In this document: in pieces, positions 32,356-40,947 of the stretch | Numbering within the stretch: position 1 is the first letter of the stretch | Layout: each line of letters opens with the position of its first letter | Notes under the pieces: model-generated | Database searches by the model: none | Told to the model about the DNA's origin: nothing | Seen by the model: the letters and a program-made list of their open reading frames with translations, nothing else | Assembly: GCA_028871475.1 (NCBI GenBank) | Contig: JAGWMZ010000032.1 | Span: forward strand, 1 to 42,080 | DNA: 42,080 nucleotides | Source of the DNA: Sphingomonadales bacterium | GTDB lineage: Bacteria; Pseudomonadota; Alphaproteobacteria; Sphingomonadales; Sphingomonadaceae | Direction of reading: 5' to 3' | Translations under genes and position numbers: made by a program

Positions 32356-33645
32356 TCACAGCACAAGCGCCTGCAGCCGTTTGGCGGCCGTCGGGTTCTT
32401 CAGAGCCTTCAGGGCGGCGTTGAGAGTTTTGGTGCCGGCCTTGTTATCCTGACTGAGCTTGGCATTGGGGATGCGACGGTCCGTACCGGTTATCGCGATG
32501 AGGACTGCGGCAATCTTTCTGGCTTTGGTCCGTAGACCTTTGTGGAGTTCTTTGGGCAGCGCCTTTGCTTGAGAGGCTTGGCCTGCGGTGAACTGCGACA
32601 GCTGAATAGCAATGACCATCGTTGCCGCGGCTGCCGTCACCCCAAACTCCTGTTCGACGAGGGTGCGTGTACCGAAGGCTGCCTTCAGCTTCTCCAGCGT
32701 AAGGCCTACCAAAGGCGCAACGTCGTCGCGCAGCCTGCCAGCGATCATCTGCGCAGCCTTCTTTGGCGCATGATCCAGCAGCGGTTGGCTGATCATCCCG
32801 CGGATCTGGGCCGCCATGAGATAGAGGTGCTTGTCGTAATGCAGACGACCGGATGCGATCGCCGTGCCCAGGGCCTCGGCATCCGTAGCATCAGCATTGA
32901 TCTTGACGGCCATCAGTTTCGACAGATTCTTGGCAGGAACGACAAGCCCGTGCATCAGGGCACTGGTTGCCAAGGGCCATTTGACGTCGCCATTGGCGGC
33001 CTGCTGGCGAAAGGGATCGCTGGCCCGGCGGCGCAGATATTCCCCGAGCATGCGTGCGCGCAACACTGCCATGATGATCGCCTGTCCGCGGCGGAGGCGG
33101 TCAAGCAGATCCGGGCAGACTGTGCCGTCCGGCCAATAGCTGATGTCTTGCCCGATATCAGACAGCGAGGGAAAAAAGATATGTGGCTCAATCGCAGCGC
33201 GGAAGATGTCGAGATCCTTGGCGTGCTGTTTGAGATCCAGCCCGAGTTCACGATCGAAGGGTATATTTTGGCGGCGATAGGTGCCGAACACCAATGAGCG
33301 CAGCAGGTCAAAGGAGGGAAGCATCAGGGGATAGTACACAGTCACATTCAGAGGGCTGAGCAGGGTAGCATCGCTGATTTGGCTCCAGTCCGTCTGACCG
33401 CTCAGGATAATACAGGCCGCAGCCTCCCGCTCGGCGCGGGAGGGCGAGGAAGGCTCCATCATCATCGGCGGCTGCAGGCTCGGTGACAGCGCGCGGCGGA
33501 TATAGTCCGCCGCCAGTTCGCTGATATCGGTGGCAGACAGGTGGGACGCCAGCACATGGCCCGTGAGCATCTGTGCACCCGGCTTGTGCGAGCGGTGCTC
33601 GGTCACAGCAGGCAAGGGCAATGGAATAGAGGCACAAAACGACAT
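32356..33645 (-). CDS. Island protein of unknown function, 429 residues
   Basis: I do not recognise this family. The ATG at 33645 is chosen over 33660 because GGGAG lies six bases before it. The protein is mostly helical and Ala/Leu rich, with no signal peptide or clear membrane segment. Readable stretches are LVFGTYRRQNIPFDRELGLDL, SYWPDGTVCPDLLDRLRRGQAIIMAVLRARMLGEYLRRRA, and a Lys-rich C-terminus (NKAGTKTLNAALKALKNPTAAKRLQ) that could bind nucleic acid. It lies upstream of the 95-residue gene and the recombinase on the same strand. Confidence 0.7.
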   Translation of the reverse strand: MSFCASIPLPLPAVTEHRSHKPGAQMLTGHVLASHLSATDISELAADYIRRALSPSLQPPMMMEPSSPSRAEREAAACIILSGQTDWSQISDATLLSPLNVTVYYPLMLPSFDLLRSLVFGTYRRQNIPFDRELGLDLKQHAKDLDIFRAAIEPHIFFPSLSDIGQDISYWPDGTVCPDLLDRLRRGQAIIMAVLRARMLGEYLRRRASDPFRQQAANGDVKWPLATSALMHGLVVPAKNLSKLMAVKINADATDAEALGTAIASGRLHYDKHLYLMAAQIRGMISQPLLDHAPKKAAQMIAGRLRDDVAPLVGLTLEKLKAAFGTRTLVEQEFGVTAAAATMVIAIQLSQFTAGQASQAKALPKELHKGLRTKARKIAAVLIAITGTDRRIPNAKLSQDNKAGTKTLNAALKALKNPTAAKRLQALVL

Positions 33646-33951
33646 CAGGATCTCCCGCATTCAGCATGACGATCGGTCCCGGTGCCGACCTGAGAGCCCT
33701 AAGGCTCCAGCTGATCCCACACTGCAGCGGTGGGGGCGGAAGTGTTGGGCATGCCAGCACGGCCCCAACATCCTGCGCGTAGACCGCTTCCGGGAAAGCC
33801 GCCTCGAACCTGCTCAACTCCGACCGTGCTTCATCATACGGAGCGAAGTCTGAAGAGTATCAAGTCTCTGGCAGGTCGTCAGCAGCTATTTTGAGTTGAC
33901 AAAAAAATGACGCACTATGGCCCATTTCCAGGGTGCGACCAGGATCAGAGC
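33646..33951. other. Gene-free stretch, one weak hairpin
   Basis: About 300 bases between two minus-strand genes. TGTTGGG (33743-33749) can pair with CCCAACA (33764-33770). TTGACA at 33896-33901 has no good -10 at the right distance. I see no gene here. Confidence 0.5.
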
Positions 33952-34299
33952 TTATCCCCATTCTTCGTTCAAGTCATCGGCGAGCTCAATTTCATACTCT
34001 CCATCTGGGAAATAGACGGCAAATACTTTCCAGGAGGAAGCGGATCTCAGGATCAGTGTCCTTCCCATATCCTGTTCTTCGTCCTCGTTTGGTGCTCCCA
34101 AAAAGATGACGCGGTTGACGACATTGGCGCAGTCTTGTGCGGTAGGGCGCATGCTATGCGCGGCGAAGACCTCCATATGCTCATCCATGTCATCGATATA
34201 GTCGTTGTTAACGAGCAGGGGTTCGCTGCGTGGGCGCAAAAAGTGACCTTCATACGCACCATTCACTGGAGTTCTAAAATATATGTAATTTGGTTCCAT
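33952..34299 (-). CDS. Small acidic island protein of unknown function
   Basis: 115 residues from the ATG at 34299 (MEPNYIYFRTPVNGAYEGHF), which follows AAGAGAAG; a longer form from 34389 is possible. The protein is rich in Asp and Glu (LLVNNDYIDDMDEHMEVF, NEDEEQDMG, and the C-terminal DGEYEIELADDLNEEWG). No family recognised. Acidic proteins of this size on mobile elements are sometimes DNA mimics or inhibitors, but nothing here shows that. Codon use has more A/T than the core genes, as expected for transferred DNA. Confidence 0.55.
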   Translation of the reverse strand: MEPNYIYFRTPVNGAYEGHFLRPRSEPLLVNNDYIDDMDEHMEVFAAHSMRPTAQDCANVVNRVIFLGAPNEDEEQDMGRTLILRSASSWKVFAVYFPDGEYEIELADDLNEEWG

Positions 34300-34525
34300 C
34301 GAGCTTCTCTTCTTGGGGTCTGGGACTGGTGCGGAAATCCGTGAACCAACGACATTTCCGCTTTCGGGCGATGTGCCTGCGATCAGCAAGCTGTGCCCCG
34401 GTGATCGTGAACGGGTATCGATAAATCATGTTTCCTAGGTCATATGTTGCTCCAAATCCTGCGGGCTGCGGCCCTTGCAGGATATATAGGCGCAAATATG
34501 ATGCGATTAAATAGGAAATTGCCCG

Positions 34526-35161
34526 ATGATCGATAAATACCCTTTGGGTCGGCAATCTCGTGATCCGGCAGCCGAGAGGGACAAGGCTAAACCCGGCAGG
34601 CCCCCGGTTGATGATCCGCGGCGTTTCGTCGTGACAGTTCGGGTGACCCGCGCGTCCAAGGACCGGATGCTTGCTGCAGCGGAACTCAACGGTCGGAGTT
34701 TGGCCCAAGAGGCCGAGCATCGGATCATGGAGACGATGATCGAGGAGGATCAGGCTGGCGGCCTGGTCGATCGAGCACTCCTGAAGATGGTCAGCGCGCT
34801 TGTTGCGGCGGCCGAAGCGCGTACCGGCAAGGCGTGGAGTGAGGACTATGCCACCAATCGGGCCGTTCGGCTTGCGCTTGATGCCTATCTGGCGATGCAC
34901 GTCAGTTTGCCGGGCTCAGATGAATTGAGGGACGCGTCCCTCGCATTGCACGAGGCCGATCAATCAGGAGACCAGGACGCGCGGCAAGATGCGCTTGTTG
35001 AGCTCGACCATGCACATCGCAGCGTGGACGATGCCAATGATCGGGCCGAGGCGATTGCGGGCCAGATGGCACAGGCCCTGTCGATACGCATGATGGGGCC
35101 GCCCAATACCGTCACGATTTTTCCAGCTCCGGGGTCCCAGGAATCGGATGGAAATGGATGA
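34526..35161 (+). CDS. Ribbon-helix-helix (Arc-like) DNA-binding protein
   Basis: 211 residues, start ATG at 34526 with AGGAAA upstream. Residues about 33-70 (RRFVVTVRVTRASKDRMLAAAELNGRSLAQEAEHRIMETM) match an Arc/CopG-type ribbon-helix-helix: a short beta strand VTVRV, then two helices around NGRS. The rest is helical and acidic, with a LVELDHAHRSVDDANDRAEAIAGQMAQAL segment that may oligomerise. Candidate roles are autoregulation of island genes or an accessory role in DNA transfer, as for TraY-like proteins. It stands alone between divergent and convergent neighbours. Confidence 0.75.
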   Translation: MIDKYPLGRQSRDPAAERDKAKPGRPPVDDPRRFVVTVRVTRASKDRMLAAAELNGRSLAQEAEHRIMETMIEEDQAGGLVDRALLKMVSALVAAAEARTGKAWSEDYATNRAVRLALDAYLAMHVSLPGSDELRDASLALHEADQSGDQDARQDALVELDHAHRSVDDANDRAEAIAGQMAQALSIRMMGPPNTVTIFPAPGSQESDGNG

Positions 35162-35347
35162 TTCATTGGATGTCCGAATCGTTTTTGGCGCGTCACAGAG
35201 GGGGCACCATGGGCTTGGCACCTCGGGCCATGGTCAATGGGCGTCTGTTGCGTCGGTCTACCGCGGTCGTGTAGCGATCAGAGCCAAGACCCTAAACAGA
35301 TGACCATGGGGAGCTGGCTAACGGCCGTTTCCATCAGAGCCAGACAT

Positions 35348-35376
35348 GGTCCGGGGGCGCGACGCACCCCCGGACC
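35348..35376 (-). terminator. Strong hairpin after the three-gene island operon
   Basis: GGTCCGGGGG (35348-35357) and CCCCCGGACC (35367-35376) form a perfect 10-bp stem, 19 bases past the stop of the last operon gene. There is no T-run on either strand, so termination would not be of the classic intrinsic kind. Confidence 0.5.
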
Positions 35377-35394
35377 GCGATAATTCGGGTTGTG

Positions 35395-36192
35395 TTAGTC
35401 GGTCATGTTCGCCGCGTTGGGTCCCACCGAGATCCAGAACGCAACCAGGCGATCATCGGCACCGAACTCGCCGAGCAGGCAGATGGCTTGGTCATTGTAG
35501 ATCGGCCCCTCTGGCCAGCCCTGACCAACACGGCCACCGCGCGTGGTGAAGGGCGTGATCGGTTCGATCGGCATGCCCGTCACGGCGTGGTCATCCGCGT
35601 CATAGGCGAACAGGTGGTGGCAGATTTCGCGCCTGCCATCGGTATCGCGCGACCATGCGAGGGGGCCATAACGATCCATGTCGGCGGGCGTGCTGACGCC
35701 TGGTTCCAACGTATTCAGGCAAAGGGCGCTGTTCTCGTCGAGCAAGTCGAACGGATCGGCAGCCAAGAGCCGCCCAACCTTGAGCATAGCGAGGACGGTG
35801 TCGAAAACCACCTCCTCGTCTTGGTTGGATTCGGCGACAATCTCATCGACCAGCGTCTGGCTCTCCATCCATCCGCCGTCGCTTGCGAGATAGCTTACAA
35901 TCATGGCACAGAGCCACGGGTCTTCGTCAGCGCGGATGTCATCGACAGGCGTATCGCCCAGCCGCAGCCAGCGGTGCGCGCCATGGCCGCAGAGGGAGAG
36001 ATGATCGGCTTCGATCAACGCGCCGATCTCACCGCGAACCGTGCTGTCAGCATGGCCGATCGCCGTGAAAAACGCGATCGCTTCATACTCGGTGAAAGGA
36101 CGGCCGGAGGGCGCTGCATAACCGATAATCTCAAGGATCATATCGGTGAGTGTGGGGTCAGGCGTGTCCGCCTGCAGGTTCAACTTGGACAT
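35395..36192 (-). CDS. Island protein with tandem winged-helix-like modules, paralog A
   Basis: 265 residues from ATG 36192 (MSKLNLQADTP), with AAGGA upstream. No named family. Residues about 15-78 and 92-165 each read like a winged-helix unit, the second containing DTVLAMLKVGRLLAADPFDLL. The same block appears in the gene just upstream (RTLLAMEAVGRILCFDPPRV), so the two are paralogs. The C-terminal part has GWPEGPIYNDQAICLLGEF. No signal peptide or membrane segment is present. It is the last of three genes reading leftward from 38124. Confidence 0.65.
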   Translation of the reverse strand: MSKLNLQADTPDPTLTDMILEIIGYAAPSGRPFTEYEAIAFFTAIGHADSTVRGEIGALIEADHLSLCGHGAHRWLRLGDTPVDDIRADEDPWLCAMIVSYLASDGGWMESQTLVDEIVAESNQDEEVVFDTVLAMLKVGRLLAADPFDLLDENSALCLNTLEPGVSTPADMDRYGPLAWSRDTDGRREICHHLFAYDADDHAVTGMPIEPITPFTTRGGRVGQGWPEGPIYNDQAICLLGEFGADDRLVAFWISVGPNAANMTD

Positions 36193-36313
36193 GAGAATTT
36201 CCTTAGAAAGATGCTGTGCCTCGGCAGCGGGACGTTCGGGCAAGAGAGGCTGGGCGGCGGTTGCGCGAAGACAGGCAGCGCGCCGCTCCATCGGTGGCGC
36301 AAAGGCGAATGGA

Positions 36314-37253
36314 TCAGACCTCCATCATCATGAGGTCGGTCGAGGGGGCGTGATGAGACGAACGCTGATTTCGGGCAGCACGGGCCGGCTTCTGTCGATT
36401 GCTCAACGCTGCCGCCGGCGCCGCTGCTACCGCTTCCGGCTTGGGCAGCCAGGAACACAGCACCGCGTGGTTGCGGCCGAGATTGAAGCGGTCGTTGACG
36501 CCGACCGGCCAGGCGAACCCGCCCCACACTTTGGAAAGGATCGTGCACCACATTCCATCGTCTCGGGCCATCTCGACATCCTTGACGATCCGGTTTTGGT
36601 CGGTGACCACCTCGGGCTTCTTCTCCCGCCGTGCCAGTCTCGCGCCAACGTGAGCGATGATCGTAAAGGCTGTACAAAACATAGTGTGTGGCGCGATCTT
36701 CCGTGATCGGTTCGCCGAGCAAAACCTTGATTTCCCGCTCGCTGCATTTAGGCGTCAGGACATTCAATGCGATCCGCGTCCGTTTGCCGCATACTCTGGG
36801 CGGATCGAAGCACAGGATGCGCCCCACCGCTTCCATGGCCAGGAGGGTGCGATAAATGTGCTCGGCCCTCGCGCGATGTGCCAAGGCTCTGGCCACATCG
36901 CGCATGGTGGTCTTGGCGCACGGACCAAGCTTCACCAGGTGCTGAACGATCGCCGCGCGCAACCCAGGTGCATTGGTCTGGAAGACGCCGCTGCACAGTT
37001 CGGGAGCGAGCGCATAGCCGCGGCGAGGGACATAATTGGACTGCTCCCATCGAAATAAGATCGCTTCCGTCTCCTCCAGATGTTCGAGCGTGGCGGTGAT
37101 GTCTTTGCTGGCATAGCCAGTGCGCTTGCACACCGCTTCCAGATCGGCTGTCAGAGCGAAGTGGCCGAGCCGATCACCATCCGCGATCAGTTCGAGCAAC
37201 AGATCGCACAGGGCCGGGATGACCGTCCCTTCCGGGGTGTCCATATCAGTCAT
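36314..37253 (-). pseudogene. Island protein paralog B, probable frameshift near 36,650
   Basis: The first 200 codons from ATG 37253 (MTDMDTPEGTVIPALCDLLLELI) encode two winged-helix-like units related to paralog A. After THYVLYSLYDHR (about 36,653) the frame continues open to 36180, but with Arg/Pro-rich sequence that looks non-coding. A neighbouring frame from about 36,680 to 36314 reads plausibly as protein (VVTDQNRIVKDVEMARDDG, then GGFAWPVGVNDRFNLGRNHA), which resembles the C-terminus of paralog A. The simplest reading is one gene with a single frameshift, natural or from sequencing; two overlapping genes are the alternative. The start overlaps the upstream gene by 8 bases, with GGAGG ahead. 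Confidence 0.55.
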
Positions 37254-38124
37254 GGTCGAACACCTCCGCCAGGCCGTTCAGCACATCAGCGGCGTCGTGC
37301 AACTGGGCGTCGGGATGCACCGAGCTGCGCTGTGCCTCGCTGCGGCGGCGCGGGCGCCTGGCGAGTTTGGAGAGCGGGCGATGATCGACGGCGCGCAGCT
37401 TGAGCTCGTCCCGCACTGCCTCGTCGCCATCGATCACGGCTTTGTAGAGCGCATTGAAGACGCTGACCTCGAACTGCTGTTCGCCGCAATGACGATCCAG
37501 GATATCGGCCAACTGGGTCGTCTTGAATCCGCGCTCAGCGCGGTGCTTGTGCAGCGCTGCGCGCTGCTCGTCGGAAAGGGTGGCTTCAAAGCCGACATCG
37601 GCCTGCAGATAGCCAGACGTGATGCGCGCCAAGGTAAAGGCCGGCCCGAGCGCGGCGGCGCGCTCGATGATCTTCTGCATGCGGTCGAAGACCGCAAAGA
37701 ACACCGCCGCACGCAAGTTGGTGTCGAAGTCCTTCAGCTCGCTGCGCGCCGTGGCGGCGCCCTGTTCGGCCTCGGCCAGCCGCGCCTTGAGGGTGTCCAC
37801 CAACTGCTCCGCGCGCTCGACTTTCTTGAGCTGAGCCAGGTAGCCGCCGCTCGGACTTTTCGTGCTGTCGTCGACGGGCCGCTCGAGGTGCGGCACGGTC
37901 GGCGCTGGGCCACCCTGGAGCCAGTTCAGCCAGCGCGGGGCATCCATCTCACGCGGTAGCAACTGATCGAGCAGCGTAATGATCTTGGGCTCGGCCTCAG
38001 CCGCATTGATCAATGCCAGGACATGTGCCGGCGCTTCCTCATCCCGGGCCGGATCGAGCTTAAACAACGCAAGGCAATTCAACACCGCTTGCGCCAAACC
38101 GGCCTGATCTTTATGATCGAACAT
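37246..38124 (-). CDS. Island coiled-coil protein of unknown function
   Basis: 292 residues from ATG 38124 with GGGGG upstream. The N-terminal 70 residues are helical and acidic; about 95-135 form a likely coiled coil (LAQLKKVERAEQLVDTLKAR, then LAEAEQGAATARSELKDF); the middle is a helical domain (AVFFAVFDRMQKIIERAAAL); the C-terminus is basic (KLARRPRRRSEAQRSS). No family recognised. It is the first gene of an operon with the two winged-helix-like paralogs and diverges from a relaxase gene, so it may serve plasmid or element maintenance or transfer; that is inference. Confidence 0.65.
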   Translation of the reverse strand: MFDHKDQAGLAQAVLNCLALFKLDPARDEEAPAHVLALINAAEAEPKIITLLDQLLPREMDAPRWLNWLQGGPAPTVPHLERPVDDSTKSPSGGYLAQLKKVERAEQLVDTLKARLAEAEQGAATARSELKDFDTNLRAAVFFAVFDRMQKIIERAAALGPAFTLARITSGYLQADVGFEATLSDEQRAALHKHRAERGFKTTQLADILDRHCGEQQFEVSVFNALYKAVIDGDEAVRDELKLRAVDHRPLSKLARRPRRRSEAQRSSVHPDAQLHDAADVLNGLAEVFDHD

Positions 38125-38267
38125 AACGTTATACCCCCGTGACCAGCAGCAGAAGCGCTGCCTGCCTCGGATGGTAAGTCGGCCTGAAACCCGCTGGGCG
38201 GGTCCCTACTCAACCATTTTGCGCATGGCCCACGTCCACGTGTGCGCCCGCAGGAGAAGGGCAGGAA

Positions 38268-38360
38268 GTGAAGGGTTTCTGCGCAATATTGCTAACTGTG
38301 CCGGATCGGCGTTAGCGGTGCGAAGGCGGCGCAAGGCCGCTAAAAAGCGCGTTTTAGCGC
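38268..38360. other. Candidate transfer origin in the relaxase upstream region
   Basis: Inside the 385-base gap between the divergent coiled-coil and relaxase genes lie the palindrome GCAATATTGC (38283-38292), an inverted pair GCTAAC/GTTAGC (38291-38296, 38311-38316), and a hairpin CGCTAAAA-AGCGCG-TTTTAGCG (38338-38359). CTGCGCAATATTGC recalls the GGGCGCAATTATAC core of Ti-type MOBQ transfer origins. Placement beside a MobA/MobL relaxase fits. The rest of the gap (38125-38267 and 38361-38509) shows no gene I can support. Confidence 0.4.
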
Positions 38361-38509
38361 GAAGGGAAGGGTGGGCCACCGGCGCTGCCGGTGGGGTCCT
38401 CCGCTGGGCTCCGGAAGGCAGGTAGGTAGCCAGAAAATATTGCTCGAGGGGGTCATTCCCTTCTGGCGGCGGGCGGGTCACACTTGATGGCATCGCTGCT
38501 CTATTTGTG

Positions 38510-39553
38510 ATGCCTGTCGTGCCCCGAGAAACCTTCGTCCACGAACTTGAAGCCCGGCGTCGGATGCAGCGCTGGGAAGATCATGTCTTGGTGGCCGGAA
38601 GTCATAAGTTCGGCACCCGGCGCCGTCCGGCAGAGCCCGAGACGTCACGCACCATTGGACGCAATCGGCTGCGGATGCCTGTTGATCTTCGTCGCCCGTC
38701 GATGCCGGCAACGCGGCCGACGGATACCTGGGGCAATACCAGTTTCCATTATGCGCTGACCAGCGTGAATGCTGCTGGGGCCAGCGATGCCGATGCTGGC
38801 GCGCTGGCAGTCAGGCAGGAGAATTACATCAGCGGCGGGCTTGCCCAGGACCCGGTCAAACCGGAAGGGCAGGAGCATTATGTCAGTGGCGCCGATGCGG
38901 TCGTTGAGGACGCCGAACAGGCCGTTGCCGTATCCCGTGTGGATTACGTCAAATCCAACATAAGCGATGATCTGACAGAGCGGCTCGCGTTCTGGAAGGC
39001 CGGCAATAAGCGGGCGCGCAAGACCGGTGCGCCGACCCTTGAACTCTATCCGTACCTCGGCACTATCGGGGATTGGCAGCGCGTTGCCAACGATCCAGCG
39101 ACACCACCGATCGTGCGTGACGCGGCGGGTGCCATTGTCTCTGACCGGTTGTCGGGCCGCGTGCCGTCAGACGGCGCCGAGCCGATCGAAGTGGTGCTGC
39201 TCGATCCTGCGGATCAGGCATGGGCCAAGGCCATGAACCGCGCCCAGGGACGCAAGCGCGACGAGCGGATGCTCCACTTCCGCGTGCCCCGGGCCGCGCT
39301 GCTCCAGCAGCGCCTCGAAGCCGAGCTGCCCCACGAATTGGACGAGGCCGGACGGCGCGCAGTCGTCGATTCAATCGCGGCCGATCTCGAACGCGTTGGC
39401 GTGCGTTTTACCATCGTGATTCACCGGCCAGAAGCGCGCAACGACCAGCGCAATTTCCACATCCACATCCTGATCTACCCTGGTCAGTGCGCGCAGAATC
39501 AAGACGGCAGTTGGGACTTTGGATCGCGTCCCGGGACGTGGTGTAGGATCTGA
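38510..39553 (+). pseudogene. MobA/MobL-family relaxase, truncated by an IS element
   Basis: The N-terminal part of a DNA relaxase, which would nick the transfer origin and pilot DNA during conjugation. An N-terminal extension of about 130 residues precedes the relaxase domain. The MobA/MobL signature is seen in EAELPHELDEAGRRAVVDSI, TIVIHRPEARNDQRNFHIHI with the histidines H305, H317 and H319 that hold the catalytic metal. The nucleophilic Tyr should be near the N-terminus of the domain but is not obvious. Native sequence stops near 39521, where the left inverted repeat of an IS256-family element begins; the last ten codons come from the IS. No continuation is found beyond the IS, so the remainder is deleted. 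Confidence 0.75.
39522..39546 (+). repeat. Left terminal inverted repeat of the IS256-family element
   Basis: GATCGCGTCCCGGGACGTGG followed by TGTAG. It pairs with the repeat at 40923-40947, with about 20 of 25 bases matching. Confidence 0.65.
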
Positions 39554-39558
39554 GGGTA

Positions 39559-39616
39559 GCGCTGTTGGCCGGACGCGCGCTTTCCATATAGCGCTGTAGC
39601 GTCCGGCCAGCAGCGC
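39559..39616 (+). other. Large hairpin in the transposase leader inside the IS
   Basis: GCGCTGTTGGCCGGACGC (39559-39576) and GCGTCCGGCCAGCAGCGC (39599-39616) pair over 18 positions with one G-U; GCGC pairs again inside the loop. It lies between the left end and the transposase ribosome site and could shield the gene from transcripts entering from outside. Confidence 0.6.
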
Positions 39617-39677
39617 GGGTGGTCACCGTGATTTTCGGCTAGGTTTGGGTTGCGAAGCTCGAACCTGGAGAACCACG

Positions 39678-40880
39678 ATGACCGATTCCATGATGCACCT
39701 GCGCGCGCTGGTCGAGAAGGCCCCTGACGCGGATATTTTGCGCGAGATGATCTCGTTTGCCGCCGGGCGGTTGATGGAGATGGAAGTCGGTGGCCTGACG
39801 GGTGCGGGCCACGGCGAGAAGTCCGCCGATCGGCTTGTCCAGCGCAACGGCTATCGCGACCGCGACTGGCAAACCCGCGCGGGAACGGTGGAACTGCGCA
39901 TTCCCAAGTTGCGCAAGGGCAGCTATTTTCCCGGTTTTCTGGAGCCGCGTCGGATGGCCGAGCGGGCGCTGACGGCGGTCATCCAGGAAGCCTATGTGCA
40001 TGGCATCTCGACGCGATCGGTCGATGACCTGGTCAAGGCGCTGGGCATGGATGGCATCTCCAAAAGCCAGGTTAGCCGCCTGTGCGAAGAGCTCGACCAA
40101 AAGGTGCATGCCTTCCTCGATCGCCCGATCGAGGGCGACTGGCCTTACCTGTGGATCGACGCCACCTATGTCAAAGTCCGCCAGAATGGCCGCATCGTCT
40201 CGGTCGCGGTGATCATCGCGGTGGGCGTCAACAGCGACGGTCGCCGCGAAGTGCTGGGCATGGATATCGGCCCCTCGGAAGCCGAACCCTTCTGGACCGC
40301 GTTTCTGCGCAAGCTGACGCGCCGGGGCCTGCGTGGGGTGAAGCTGGTGATCTCCGATGCTCATGAAGGCATCAAGGCGGCGGTCTCCAAGCTGCTGTGC
40401 GCGAGCTGGCAGCGCTGCCGCGTCCACTTCATGCGCAACGCGTTGGCCCACGCTGGCAAGAGCGGGCGCCGCGTCGTCTCGGCATTCATCGGCACCGCTT
40501 TTGCTCAGGAGACACCCGAGGCCGCCAGTCAGCAATGGCGTTCCGTTGCCGATCAAATGCGCCCAAAACTGCCAAAACTCGCCGCTTTGCTGAACGAGGC
40601 CGAACCCGACGTGCTCGCCTACATGACGTTCCCCAAGGAACACCGGGCCAAGTTACACAGCACGAATCCCATCGAGCGTCTGAACGGCGAGATCAAACGG
40701 CGCACCGAAGTCGTCGGCATCTTCCCCAATGAGGGCGCCATCACCCGCCTGATCGGCGCCATCCTCATGGAACAGTCCGACGAATGGGCCGTCCAGCGTG
40801 GGCGCTACATGTCGCTTGAAACCATGGCGCCAGTCAGCGACAATCCCATCGTCATGCTGTCGGCTGTGCCCGGCGCATGA
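39678..40880 (+). CDS. IS256-family (mutator-type) transposase
   Basis: 400 residues, apparently intact. Start ATG 39678 follows GGAG. The DDE catalytic residues are in YLWIDATYVKV, LVISDAHEGIKAAV and the Glu of STNPIERLNGEIKRRTEVVG; the family-specific HFMRNALAH and CRVHF segments are present. It moves DNA by a copy-out mechanism with a circular intermediate in characterised relatives. Length and motifs match active family members, so this copy may be functional. Confidence 0.95.
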   Translation: MTDSMMHLRALVEKAPDADILREMISFAAGRLMEMEVGGLTGAGHGEKSADRLVQRNGYRDRDWQTRAGTVELRIPKLRKGSYFPGFLEPRRMAERALTAVIQEAYVHGISTRSVDDLVKALGMDGISKSQVSRLCEELDQKVHAFLDRPIEGDWPYLWIDATYVKVRQNGRIVSVAVIIAVGVNSDGRREVLGMDIGPSEAEPFWTAFLRKLTRRGLRGVKLVISDAHEGIKAAVSKLLCASWQRCRVHFMRNALAHAGKSGRRVVSAFIGTAFAQETPEAASQQWRSVADQMRPKLPKLAALLNEAEPDVLAYMTFPKEHRAKLHSTNPIERLNGEIKRRTEVVGIFPNEGAITRLIGAILMEQSDEWAVQRGRYMSLETMAPVSDNPIVMLSAVPGA

Positions 40881-40922
40881 TCGGCTCAAACCGATGCCGA
40901 AATCGGCGGTGGCTCCGATAAG

Positions 40923-40947
40923 CTACACCACGCCATGGGACACGATC
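40923..40947 (-). repeat. Right terminal inverted repeat of the IS256-family element
   Basis: Read on the minus strand, GATCGTGTCCCATGGCGTGG then TGTAG, the counterpart of the left repeat. Confidence 0.65.

Larger units (their letters stand above)
39522..40947 (+). mobile_element. IS256-family insertion sequence
   Basis: About 1.43 kb. The ends are imperfect inverted repeats: left 39522-39546 and right 40923-40947 share GATCG-GTCCC-G-CGTGGTGTAG with few mismatches. One intact transposase lies inside. I see no target-site duplication in the 8 bases on each side, which suggests a later deletion next to the element or that the true tips differ from those given. It interrupts a relaxase gene. 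Confidence 0.8.

Noticed and set aside
38206..38493. 95-codon minus-strand open frame before the relaxase gene
   Set aside because: No ribosome site, composition like a shadow, and it covers the inverted repeats of the candidate transfer origin.
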